Part shown: positions 1 to 6,481 of the stretch, piece after piece | Position numbering within the stretch: the stretch's first letter is position 1 | How the letters are laid out: each line of letters starts with the position of its first letter | DNA from: JAPXSY01 sp033812795 | Lineage (GTDB): Bacteria > Verrucomicrobiota > Kiritimatiellia > RFP12 > UBA1067 | NCBI GenBank assembly: GCA_033812795.1 | Contig: JAPXSY010000085.1 | Coordinates: 1-11,423 of the forward strand | Direction: 5' to 3' | DNA: 11,423 bases | Translations under genes and position numbers: made by a program | The notes under the pieces: generated by a model | Database searches by the model: none | What the model saw: only the letters and a program-made list of their open reading frames with translations | What the model was told of the DNA's origin: nothing

Positions 1-765
1 GGCTGCGGGTGCAGGAGTTGCAGGTGCAGGGGCCGCAGGTGCAGGGGCTGCGGGTACGGGGGGCGCGGAAACGCTCGCCGCTGGTTTCGCGGCAACGGCA
101 GGGGCTGGCGGCTGGGCCGGCGGAGGGGGTGCAGGCTGGGCCGGTGCCGGTGCGGCAACCTGAGGCGGCGCGGGCTTGTTCACGTTGTTACGGAGGGTGA
201 CGAGTTCGTCTTTGAGTTTCGCGCTCTGTTCGAGCATGGAGCGCATCTCTCCTCGCAGTTTCTCGAGTTCGCTGTCTTGCGAGGCGACCCGGGCATGAAC
301 CTTTTCGGTGAGGACGCTCACGCCGTTCAGTTTCCGGTCCAGATTGTCCTGTAACGCCACGGTGGCGCGCGACATCTGGCGCACTGATTCCTCGAGGATC
401 GGCGAAACGGCTGGCGGCTGGGCTGGCTGCGGTAACGGTTGGGGCGCGGGTTCCCGCGTGGCCAGCGCCACATCGAGAAGCTTGTTCTGCACTGCGGCCA
501 TGTTACGCCACATAAAGATCCCGGCGGTGAGGAACCCGGAGACCACCACCCCCATCAAGACCGCGAAAAAGACGGAGAGTTGTGTGACGCGGCGGCGCGC
601 CCGCGAGCGCTCGGCCTCCAGATAGTCTTGAAACGCCTTCAATACGGGGAACGATTCGGCGTTGGCCTGAGAGGCCGCGTGATACATGGCGACCAGACCG
701 CCTCCGGTTTCAGGCGTGTCCTCGCCCGTGGAACCGGGCGTATGTTTTGGGGGAATCGGGTTCAT
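1..765 (-). CDS. Partial single-pass membrane protein with coiled coil and Pro/Ala-rich tail (function unknown)
   Basis: The minus strand is open without a stop from 765 to the window edge (255 codons), so the 3' end is missing. Visible order: hydrophilic N-terminus (1-58) ending in an Arg-rich stretch (53-59), one transmembrane helix (about 62-86), a Pro/Gln linker (106-120), a charged probable coiled coil (about 125-196), then a Pro/Ala-rich tail ending in PAPAx pentapeptides. Arg before the helix predicts the N-terminus inside and the coiled coil in the periplasm. I do not recognise a family. The layout loosely resembles GspC or TonB-like inner-membrane proteins, but no diagnostic domain is visible. 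The start is uncertain: in-frame ATGs also lie at 783 (weak GGA upstream) and 822, and the ATG at 765 has no clear SD. The gene is divergent from gspE. Confidence 0.72.
   Translation of the reverse strand, partial: MNPIPPKHTPGSTGEDTPETGGGLVAMYHAASQANAESFPVLKAFQDYLEAERSRARRRVTQLSVFFAVLMGVVVSGFLTAGIFMWRNMAAVQNKLLDVALATREPAPQPLPQPAQPPAVSPILEESVRQMSRATVALQDNLDRKLNGVSVLTEKVHARVASQDSELEKLRGEMRSMLEQSAKLKDELVTLRNNVNKPAPPQVAAPAPAQPAPPPPAQPPAPAVAAKPAASVSAPPVPAAPAPAAPAPATPAPAA
3..62 (-). repeat. 15-bp tandem repeat encoding PAPAx pentapeptides
   Basis: Four tandem 15-bp units (3-17, 18-32, 33-47, 48-62) share the pattern [CT][TC]GC[AG]GGTGCAGGGG with a few substitutions. On the minus strand they encode alternating Pro/Ala pentapeptides at the visible end of the membrane protein. 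The array may continue beyond the window edge. It is most likely an extended periplasmic spacer. Confidence 0.75.
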
Positions 766-899
766 GGCAGTAGAGTACGCCATTTGGGGTTTTCCGGAAA
801 GGGGAAAAATCAGATTAGGCATGGATTGCGCGTCGGCTTTGGTGTACACTTATCCTTTACGTTTCTGAATCGGACCAGTTCACAGAAAGGGATGTGCTC
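766..899. promoter_or_regulatory. Divergent intergenic region; probable promoter region for the T2SS operon
   Basis: This is the only divergent junction in the window, so promoters for both directions are expected here. No strong sigma-70 promoter stands out. The best + strand candidate is TTGCGC (826-831) with TATCCT (851-856), a poor 19-bp spacing. Two perfect palindromes are present, TTTCCGGAAA (791-800) and GTGTACAC (842-849), which could be operators but are short enough to occur by chance. The promoter assignment rests mainly on gene orientation. Confidence 0.3.
887..892 (+). promoter_or_regulatory. Ribosome binding site of gspE
   Basis: AAGGGA lies 7 nt before the ATG at 900 but only 1 nt before the in-frame GTG at 894. 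The spacing favours the ATG at 900 as the real start. Confidence 0.65.
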
Positions 900-2594
900 A
901 TGCCCGGACAGGCAGAGGCTTTGGCTGCCCTCATGTTGAAAAAAACGGGGCTCTTCACTGACACGCAGATCAGCAGCGTGTTGGCGGCCGATCACTCGGA
1001 CGGAACGGGTGTGGCGGGTGCGGTCGTGCGCCTCGGATTGGCGCGTGAAGAGGACTTCCTCCGTAAGATTGGCGAGATGCTCGGGTTTGGCTATACGGAT
1101 CTGGAGGTCACCCGGCCGACGGATGAGGCCATCACCCGTCTGCCCGCGCGCGCGGTATACCAGTACAACGTGCTGCCCCTGTCGGTAGAGAACGGGGTGC
1201 TTACCGTGGTCACCTGCGACCCGTTCAACACCGGGATGACGGACGGGTTACGACTGGCGGCCGGTTGTCCGGTGCGGGTCACCCTCAGCCCGCGCGAAAT
1301 GATCGACAAAGCGATCCGCAAATACTACGGCGTGGGGGCGGACGCGATCGAGAAGATGATCGAGGATGGGCGCTACGAGGTGGATGCCGACCTCGCCTCG
1401 ATCTCCAAAATCGACGTGAACGAGATGGGCGCCGAGGCGTCGATCGTCAAGTTCGTGAACCAGATCATTGCGGAGGCGGACCGTCAGGGTGCCACGGACA
1501 TTCATGTGGAGCCGATGGAGGACGAGTTGCGCATCCGGTACCGGATTGACGGTATGCTGCATAAGGTGGACGTGCCGCCGCAGTTGAACCGGCTCAAGGC
1601 CGCGATCCTCTCGCGCATCAAGGTGATGGCGAATCTGGACATCGCCGAGAAGCGGCTGCCGATGGACGGGCGCATCGGGGTGCGGCTCAACAACGACGAT
1701 ATCGATATCCGCGTCTCCACCATGCCGACGGCGTACGGGGAGTCGATCTCCCTGCGTCTGCTGCAGAAGGCCGGGAACTTCGTCAAACTGAGCGACCTCG
1801 GGTTCAACGATTTCGATTACCAGCATGTGGTGAAACTCATCAACCGGCCCAACGGCATTTTTCTGGTCACCGGGCCGACTGGTTCAGGGAAGTCCACCTC
1901 GCTCTACGCCTTTTTACACGAGATCAACAAGATCCAGGTGCGGATTCTGACGGCCGAGGATCCGATCGAATACGAGATGCCGGGGATCAATCAGGTGCTG
2001 GTGCGGCAGGATATCGGCCTGACCTTCGCGCGGGCGTTGCGCGCGTTTCTGCGTCAGGACCCGGACATCATCATGGTGGGTGAAATCCGCGACGGCGAAA
2101 CCGCGGAGATCGCGATCAATGCGTCGTTGACGGGACACCTCGTGTTCAGCACGCTGCACACCAACGATGCGGCGGGCGCGTTTGCGCGTCTGGTGGATAT
2201 GGGGGCCGAGCCGTTTCTGGTGGCGTCCGCCGTGGCCGGCGTGATGGCGCAGCGCTTGGTCCGCCGCCTTTGCCCCGTGTGCAAAAAAGAGATTCCGCTG
2301 GACCGGAAGTGGTATGATCTGCCGTATCCGCCCGCAAAAGAGACGGTCTGGGTACCGGAAGGGTGTGATGCCTGCACGCGTACCGGGTACCGCGGACGCG
2401 GCGGGTTATTTGAGCTGCTGGTGGTGACGGAGGACATCGAGTCGGCCATCATTGGTCGCCGCTCCTCCGGCGAAATCCGCGACATCGCGATCGGGCACGG
2501 AATGAAGACCCTGCGTGAGGACGGGTGGCTCAAGGTGTTCAAAGGCATGACCTCGGTTGAGGAGGTCATGCGGGTGACGGAAGACGTAGCATGA
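900..2594 (+). CDS. gspE: Type II secretion ATPase GspE
   Basis: Cytoplasmic hexameric ATPase that powers pseudopilus assembly. The 564-residue product has the full family layout: an N-terminal MshEN-type domain (about 1-145), a linker, an N2 domain (about 180-300) and a RecA-like ATPase core. Walker A is GPTGSGKST (325-333). The Asp box (TAEDPIEYE) lies near 350, the Walker B region (DPDIIMVGEIRD) near 387-398 and the His box (GHLVFSTLHTND) near 412-423. A four-cysteine zinc site is intact: C458, C461, C489 and C492, as in GspE/PilB proteins. The ATG at 900 is preferred over the GTG at 894 on SD spacing. The single N-terminal domain and the gspF-G neighbours favour GspE over PilB. It is the first gene of the operon, with a repeat-filled 101-nt gap to gspF. 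Confidence 0.97.
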   Translation: MPGQAEALAALMLKKTGLFTDTQISSVLAADHSDGTGVAGAVVRLGLAREEDFLRKIGEMLGFGYTDLEVTRPTDEAITRLPARAVYQYNVLPLSVENGVLTVVTCDPFNTGMTDGLRLAAGCPVRVTLSPREMIDKAIRKYYGVGADAIEKMIEDGRYEVDADLASISKIDVNEMGAEASIVKFVNQIIAEADRQGATDIHVEPMEDELRIRYRIDGMLHKVDVPPQLNRLKAAILSRIKVMANLDIAEKRLPMDGRIGVRLNNDDIDIRVSTMPTAYGESISLRLLQKAGNFVKLSDLGFNDFDYQHVVKLINRPNGIFLVTGPTGSGKSTSLYAFLHEINKIQVRILTAEDPIEYEMPGINQVLVRQDIGLTFARALRAFLRQDPDIIMVGEIRDGETAEIAINASLTGHLVFSTLHTNDAAGAFARLVDMGAEPFLVASAVAGVMAQRLVRRLCPVCKKEIPLDRKWYDLPYPPAKETVWVPEGCDACTRTGYRGRGGLFELLVVTEDIESAIIGRRSSGEIRDIAIGHGMKTLREDGWLKVFKGMTSVEEVMRVTEDVA

Positions 2595-2682
2595 GAATTT
2601 AGGATTTAGGAGTGAGGATTTAGGAGTTGAGAAGGCTCGGTTCCCCCAATTCCTAACTCCTAAATCCTAACTCCTAACTGAC
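2594..2682. repeat. Heptamer arrays facing each other (inverted repeat) between gspE and gspF
   Basis: The left array is five heptads from 2594 (AGAATTT, AGGATTT, AGGAGTG, AGGATTT, AGGAGTT), starting at the final A of the gspE stop codon. The right array from 2648 (AATTCCT, AACTCCT, AAATCCT, AACTCCT, then a degenerate AACTGAC) is its reverse complement in pattern. Positions 2606-2628 and 2655-2677 form a 23-bp stem with one mismatch and a 26-nt loop. There is no T-run after the stem, so it does not look like a rho-independent terminator. The 13-mer AGGATTTAGGAGT occurs twice exactly, 14 bp apart (2601 and 2615). Confidence 0.9.
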
Positions 2683-2695
2683 AGAGACTGGGTGC

Positions 2696-3943
2696 ATGGC
2701 GAGTTTTTCCTACAAAGCGCTGACGAAAGACGGCCGCAAGGTTGAGGGGGTGTTGGAGGCGGGCGACCGCCGTGCCGCGCTCGTGGCGGTCGAACGGCTT
2801 GGGTATACTCCGATCTCCGTGATGGAATCCAAGACGCGGAAGGCCAAGGCCAAGGGCGTGCCTTTCTGGAAACTCAAGCTGGGCAGCGGCGAGCAGCGGA
2901 TGAAGCCGGTCGAGGTGCTGCTGTTCACCTCCGAGTTGAGTGATCTGCTGGAGGCGGGCATGACGCTCGGTGCGGCCCTGAACTGCCTCGCGAACCAGGG
3001 CGAGGAGGATTCTCCCCAGAGCAGGATCGCTTCGGACCTCCGCGACCGCATTCTGCGCGGCGAGCCGTTTTCGGATGCCGTCACGGCGCATCCGGCCACC
3101 TTCCCGCCGCTGTACGGCAACATGATCCGCGCGGGGGAGGCCTCCGGCGCGATGATCGAAGTGCTGCGCCGTCTGGTCGAGCATTATGAGCGTAACGAGA
3201 ACATGCGCTCGAAGATCACTTCCGCGCTCACCTATCCGACGGTGGTGCTGATCTTCGGCGTGCTCACGGTGATTTTCGCCATGGTCAAGGTGATCCCGCA
3301 GTTTGCCAAGATCTTCGAGGGTATGGGCACGGCGTTGCCGACACCCACGCTGATACTGGTCGGCATGAGCGATTTCGTCGTTAAGTATGGCGTGTTTCTG
3401 GTGGCGGCGATCGGTATCGGGGGGGTGATGTTCAAGCGCTATCTGAAGACCGATACGGGGCGCCTCTGGTGGGACGGCCTTAAATTGAAGGCGCCGCTTA
3501 TCCGGGGCATCGTGGCTTGTGGAGCTTACTCCAGCCTGGCATATACGATGAAGACGCTGCTGGCGAATGGCGTCAATGTTCTGCAAGCCCTCAGGATCGC
3601 GGAAGAGACCTGCGGCAACGCCCTGATCGCCGAAGCGCTGCGTAATGCGCGGCAGCGGGTGACGGACGGCACCACCATTTCCGGGCCGCTGGCCGCCAGT
3701 AAGGTTTTCCCCAGGATGATGACGGACATGCTGGCGGTCGGCGAGCAGTCGGGGGATATGCCCAGTTCATTGGGGCATATCGGTCGGCGGTATGAGAACG
3801 AGATGGACCGGAACATCAAGATTTTCACGAATGCGTTGGAGCCGATTCTGATCGTGCTGATCGGTGGGGTGGTCGGGTTTGTGGCGGTCAGCATTTTGAT
3901 GGCGGTGTTCAAGGTCACCTCGTCGCTCAGCCCGGCAGGGTAG
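2696..3943 (+). CDS. gspF: Type II secretion inner-membrane platform protein GspF
   Basis: Polytopic inner-membrane protein at the centre of the assembly platform, working with GspE, GspL and GspM. The product is 415 residues, normal for GspF/PilC. The N-terminus (FSYKALTKDGRKVEG) is typical of the family. Two T2SSF repeats are visible (about 70-195 and 275-397), each with the hallmark sequence of the family (for example FTSELSDLLEAGMTL in the first). Hydrophobic segments lie near 176-200, 222-247 and 379-406. The SD is weak: the leader before the ATG is the end of the inverted repeat plus about 18 nt, so translation may depend on folding of that repeat. The gene ends 49 nt before the gspG ATG. 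Confidence 0.96.
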   Translation: MASFSYKALTKDGRKVEGVLEAGDRRAALVAVERLGYTPISVMESKTRKAKAKGVPFWKLKLGSGEQRMKPVEVLLFTSELSDLLEAGMTLGAALNCLANQGEEDSPQSRIASDLRDRILRGEPFSDAVTAHPATFPPLYGNMIRAGEASGAMIEVLRRLVEHYERNENMRSKITSALTYPTVVLIFGVLTVIFAMVKVIPQFAKIFEGMGTALPTPTLILVGMSDFVVKYGVFLVAAIGIGGVMFKRYLKTDTGRLWWDGLKLKAPLIRGIVACGAYSSLAYTMKTLLANGVNVLQALRIAEETCGNALIAEALRNARQRVTDGTTISGPLAASKVFPRMMTDMLAVGEQSGDMPSSLGHIGRRYENEMDRNIKIFTNALEPILIVLIGGVVGFVAVSILMAVFKVTSSLSPAG

Positions 3944-3979
3944 GAGGCGGGGATTTTTGATGATAGTCAGACATCACAA

Positions 3980-3986
3980 AGGAGGG
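3980..3986 (+). promoter_or_regulatory. Strong ribosome binding site of gspG
   Basis: AGGAGGG lies 6 nt before the ATG at 3993 and is the best SD in the window. It rules against the upstream in-frame TTG (3957) and ATG (3960). A strong SD suits the major pseudopilin, the most abundant component. Confidence 0.75.
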
Positions 3987-3992
3987 AGCGCA

Positions 3993-4394
3993 ATGAAAAA
4001 AGAGAGAGATGAAAAACGCAGGCGGAGCCGCCGGGGCGGGTTCACGTTGGTTGAGCTGCTGCTGGTGGTCTGTATTCTCGGCATTCTGGCCGCGGTGGTG
4101 ATCCCGAACATCATGGGACATGATGAGGAGGCGCGGCGTCAGGCCACGCGCACGAGCATCACGGCGATCGAGCAGGCGGTACAGATTTTCGCCATGCGCC
4201 ACAACGGCAAGCTGCCGGACTCGCTGGACGAACTGACTGTCGGGACCGACGACGCGCCGGGACTGCTCAAGGAAGGCGCACTCAACGACTCGTGGGGGAC
4301 GCCGTTCACCTATACCAAGACTGGCAAGAAGTTCAAGATCGTGTCGGCCGGACCGGACGGTGAGGTCGGTACGGATGACGACCTCACGAACTAG
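3993..4394 (+). CDS. gspG: Major pseudopilin GspG
   Basis: The main subunit of the periplasmic pseudopilus. The 133-residue precursor has a basic leader (KRRRSRRGG) and a type III signal. Prepilin peptidase should cut between G16 and F17, giving FTLVELLLVV with the conserved Glu at +5 (E21). The first helix runs to about residue 44, followed by the GspG globular domain with the conserved C-terminal DSWGTPFTY and SAGPDGEVGTDDD motifs. In characterised GspG proteins the latter loop region binds calcium. Length and motifs are normal for the family. The start at 3993 is chosen because of the strong SD. The gene follows gspF by 49 nt and its stop is 104 nt before the preferred gspH start. Confidence 0.96.
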   Translation: MKKERDEKRRRSRRGGFTLVELLLVVCILGILAAVVIPNIMGHDEEARRQATRTSITAIEQAVQIFAMRHNGKLPDSLDELTVGTDDAPGLLKEGALNDSWGTPFTYTKTGKKFKIVSAGPDGEVGTDDDLTN

Positions 4395-4410
4395 TGCGGG
4401 AAAAGCGACT

Positions 4411-4480
4411 CGAATCGACCCGCTTCGGCGTGATTCGACCCGGATCGACCCGGATCGATTCAGATCGATTCAAATCGATT
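4411..4480 (+). repeat. 10-bp tandem array upstream of gspH
   Basis: Seven consecutive 10-bp units in strict register: CGAATCGACC (4411), CGCTTCGGCG (4421, degenerate), TGATTCGACC (4431), CGGATCGACC (4441), CGGATCGATT (4451), CAGATCGATT (4461) and CAAATCGATT (4471). The core is ATCGA[CT][CT]. The period is close to one helical turn, so every core faces the same side of the DNA. The array fills the gspG-gspH gap and ends just before the gspH SD. Confidence 0.88.
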
Positions 4481-4488
4481 CGGGTCTT

Positions 4489-4495
4489 GAGGAGG
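4489..4495 (+). promoter_or_regulatory. Ribosome binding site that decides the gspH start
   Basis: GAGGAGG lies 3 nt before the ATG at 4499. The spacing is short but the match is strong. The upstream in-frame GTG at 4394 has no SD, and using it would translate the 10-bp array into a leader. Confidence 0.6.
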
Positions 4496-4498
4496 CGC

Positions 4499-5113
4499 AT
4501 GCGGCGCGGATTCACACTGGTCGAACTGCTGGTGGTGATCGTGATCATCGGAGTGATGGCTCTGATGATCGGGCCGACGTTCACGACGGGTTCGGACATG
4601 ACCCGCATGCGAACGGCGTCCCGGGGCGTCATGCAGATGGCGCGGTACGCCCGCACGATGGCTGTGCTGTATCAGACGCCGATGGTGCTGGTGATCGCAT
4701 CGGACGGCGGGCTGCGCGTGGAGCAGGGGCAGGGCGGGAAGGGAGCGCCGCCTGTTTCCGTTGCGTCTGACGCGTCTGGGCAGTCGGCCGAGAGCGGCGG
4801 AGCGTCGTATATGATGACGGATCTGGACGCCGAAAAGGTTTATGAGCGGGTACGGTTCCGTGTGGCGCTGGATGAGGAGTGTCTCGACGGGGATGAGTTG
4901 GGGATGGAGAAATTGGAACGGGAGGAGTCGTGGGCTGGGGAAGGGGATGCGGAGGAGGCTGTCGTGCGGGTGCGTATCCCCTTTGAAAGCAACGGGCGTT
5001 GTCTGCCGTTCACCGTGCGCGTGTTTGCTGCGGGGGATGCGGACGAGGCAGATGTGCTGACCGTCCGGGTGGACCGGTTCGGGGTCGCGCGGATCGTGGG
5101 GGATGAAGCGTGA
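4499..5113 (+). CDS. gspH: Minor pseudopilin GspH
   Basis: A minor pseudopilin of the pseudopilus tip. From the ATG at 4499 the 204-residue precursor has a very short leader, MRRG, then FTLVELLVVIVIIGVMALMI. Cleavage is expected after G4, with Glu at +5 (E9). The rest is a GspH/FimT-like domain, with the typical helix RMRTASRGVMQMARYARTMA followed by a beta-rich part. It is longer than many GspH proteins because of a Gly/Ser-rich insert (about 77-100) and an acidic segment (about 120-145). An in-frame GTG at 4394 would add 35 residues encoded by the repeat array; I reject it for lack of an SD. The assignment to GspH rests on position between gspG and gspI and on the helix. The stop overlaps the gspI start. 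Confidence 0.88.
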   Translation: MRRGFTLVELLVVIVIIGVMALMIGPTFTTGSDMTRMRTASRGVMQMARYARTMAVLYQTPMVLVIASDGGLRVEQGQGGKGAPPVSVASDASGQSAESGGASYMMTDLDAEKVYERVRFRVALDEECLDGDELGMEKLEREESWAGEGDAEEAVVRVRIPFESNGRCLPFTVRVFAAGDADEADVLTVRVDRFGVARIVGDEA

Positions 5114-5565
5114 TGCGCCGCAACGGATTCACCCTGATCGAGATTCTGATCGCCACGATGATCCTCGCGTTTGGGTTGGTGAGCCTGATGGTGGGCTTGG
5201 GCCATTGTGCGCAGATGATGATGTTGTCCAAAACGTATCAGGATGCGCAGTTTGTGTTCAGTTTGGGTGAGCGCCTGTATCCGGTTCCGCCGGCCGACGA
5301 GATTCAGGATGCGGAGGATGACGAGAAACTCAACATCGACCCCGTCACCGTGGAGGAGATGGCGGCCGAACTAGATGAGGATCTGCCGCGTGAGCGCCTC
5401 AAAGCGCTGGAAGGGTTCACCTTTGAGCGGCATGTGGACGAGCGCGAGGAGCCGGAAACCAATGTGGTGGACGACAAGCTGTTCGTGTTGCGGACGCGCG
5501 TCTCCTGGGGTAGCGGTAAAGAGGGGTATTACGAGGAGCTGGTGCGGTTCATCCGGCCGAAATGA
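5113..5565 (+). CDS. gspI: Minor pseudopilin GspI
   Basis: A minor pseudopilin that nucleates the tip complex with GspJ and GspK. The 150-residue precursor begins MRRNG, then FTLIEILIATMILAFGLVSLM. Cleavage is expected after G5, with Glu at +5 (E10). The sequence IEILIATMILAFGL is typical of GspI/PilV-like minor pilins. The middle (about 62-95) is unusually acidic. The C-terminus (VLRTRVSWGSGKEGYYEELVRFI) resembles the terminal strands of GspI. The ATG shares one base with the gspH stop (TGATG), indicating translational coupling; an adjacent GTG at 5110 is a possible alternative start. The family call is supported by gene order. Confidence 0.88.
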   Translation: MRRNGFTLIEILIATMILAFGLVSLMVGLGHCAQMMMLSKTYQDAQFVFSLGERLYPVPPADEIQDAEDDEKLNIDPVTVEEMAAELDEDLPRERLKALEGFTFERHVDEREEPETNVVDDKLFVLRTRVSWGSGKEGYYEELVRFIRPK

Positions 5566-5596
5566 GGGCGGAGGGACCGGAGAGGGTGTCCGGCAC

Positions 5597-6481
5597 ATGA
5601 TGCGCAGAGACCGAAACGGATTCACACTGCTGGAGCTGACTCTGGCCATCATGATCCTGTCGATCATGATGCTCCTGTCGTTTTTCTGTTTCGATGCCGT
5701 GGTGCAGAGTTGGAATGCGGGATTGGAGATGTCCGATTCCCTGGCGCAGGCTGATTATGTCATGGAACAGATCGTTTCCGGATTGCGTTCAGCCTATTAC
5801 CCGCATGCGGGCATCCAGACGGAGCAGTACGGATTCCAGCATACGGACGGCGGCGAGGGGGAGGAGGCGACCGATACGATCAGTTGGACCAAGATCGGCC
5901 GGGCACTTGTGGGCGAGCGGACGCAACTGGCCGAGGTGCCGCATCGTGTGAGCCTTTCCGTCGAGCAGGCCAGCCGGGAGCATGACGGCGGCCTGATGGC
6001 GAAAGTGTGGCGCGATGCCCTGCAATTGGAGGATTTCGACCCGGAGAAGGATGTGAAACCGTTCTTGTTGGCGCCGCGGGTGATCGGTCTGGACTGCCGG
6101 ATCCTGAAAGAGCCCCCCGAGCGGAACGCCACGGAACTCGATTGGGAGGACACGTGGTCCGAATCGAACACCATTCCCTACAAGGTTTCGCTCACCCTCT
6201 ATATGCGGCCCGCAAAAGAGCGTGAGGCTCCGTTGGCGGTTACGCGCGATGTGGAGATCCCGCTGTGGGATATCTCGCAGAATCCCGTCAAACAGGGGAA
6301 GGGGGCGGGCACAGGCAGCCGCGACGCGCCGGGAGGGCGGTCGCGTGGCGGACAGCAGCCGATTCCGCCTGCGCGGGGTGGAGGAACACAATCGGGTGCG
6401 CGTAGCGCGACAGGTGGAGGCAGGCCTGGCGGGGGTGGGCCGCCTGGCGGAGGCGGGCCGCCGGGAGGGCCGATGCAGTGA
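5597..6481 (+). CDS. gspJ: Minor pseudopilin GspJ with Gly/Pro-rich C-terminal tail
   Basis: A minor pseudopilin of the I-J-K tip complex. The 294-residue precursor begins MMRRDRNG, then FTLLELTLAIMILSIMMLLS. Cleavage is expected after G8, with Glu at +5 (E13). The globular part (about 35-230) fits GspJ in length. About 60 residues of low-complexity Gly/Pro/Arg/Ser then follow, ending in two GGGGPP hexapeptides, GGP and MQ; ordinary GspJ proteins lack such a tail. The ATG at 5597 is preferred because GAGGG lies 10 nt upstream; the next codon is also ATG. The reading frame is open further upstream, but that part overlaps gspI and is not expected to be translated. The stop overlaps the gspK GTG by 3 nt (GTGA). 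Confidence 0.9.
   Translation: MMRRDRNGFTLLELTLAIMILSIMMLLSFFCFDAVVQSWNAGLEMSDSLAQADYVMEQIVSGLRSAYYPHAGIQTEQYGFQHTDGGEGEEATDTISWTKIGRALVGERTQLAEVPHRVSLSVEQASREHDGGLMAKVWRDALQLEDFDPEKDVKPFLLAPRVIGLDCRILKEPPERNATELDWEDTWSESNTIPYKVSLTLYMRPAKEREAPLAVTRDVEIPLWDISQNPVKQGKGAGTGSRDAPGGRSRGGQQPIPPARGGGTQSGARSATGGGRPGGGGPPGGGGPPGGPMQ
6428..6463 (+). repeat. 18-bp tandem repeat encoding GGGGPP in the GspJ tail
   Basis: Two 18-bp units (6428-6445 and 6446-6463) differ at three bases and both encode GGGGPP. A partial third unit encodes GGP. The end of the tail also supplies the SD of gspK (GGGAGGG, 6463-6469), so coding and ribosome binding overlap here. Confidence 0.75.
6463..6469 (+). promoter_or_regulatory. 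Ribosome binding site of gspK inside the gspJ end
   Basis: GGGAGGG lies 8 nt before the GTG at 6478. It supports the GTG as the true start and so supports translation of the heptamer array that follows. Confidence 0.7.

Noticed and set aside
826..856. Sigma-70 promoter for gspE (TTGCGC, 19 bp, TATCCT)
   Set aside because: Both boxes are poor matches and the spacing is long; kept only as a weak candidate inside the divergent region.
439..939. A 166-codon + strand open frame in the first kilobase
   Set aside because: It lies antisense to the minus-strand membrane protein, which has a clear helix, coiled coil and compositional order, and it runs into the gspE start. Its translation has no domain-like pattern.
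900..2594. The ATPase as PilB of a type IV pilus rather than GspE
   Set aside because: The neighbouring gspF-G-H-I-J-K-L-M-D set, including GspK and the GspG calcium-loop motif, is specific to type II secretion.
2606..2677. Rho-independent terminator after gspE
   Set aside because: The stem is long but AT-rich, has a 26-nt loop and is not followed by a T-run; the downstream genes belong to the same system.
2660..3586. A 308-codon minus-strand open frame antisense to gspF
   Set aside because: His/Arg/Gln-rich shadow of gspF; the + strand frame has the full T2SSF architecture.
4411..4480. CRISPR array
   Set aside because: Units are only 10 bp, directly abutting, with no spacers and no cas genes nearby.
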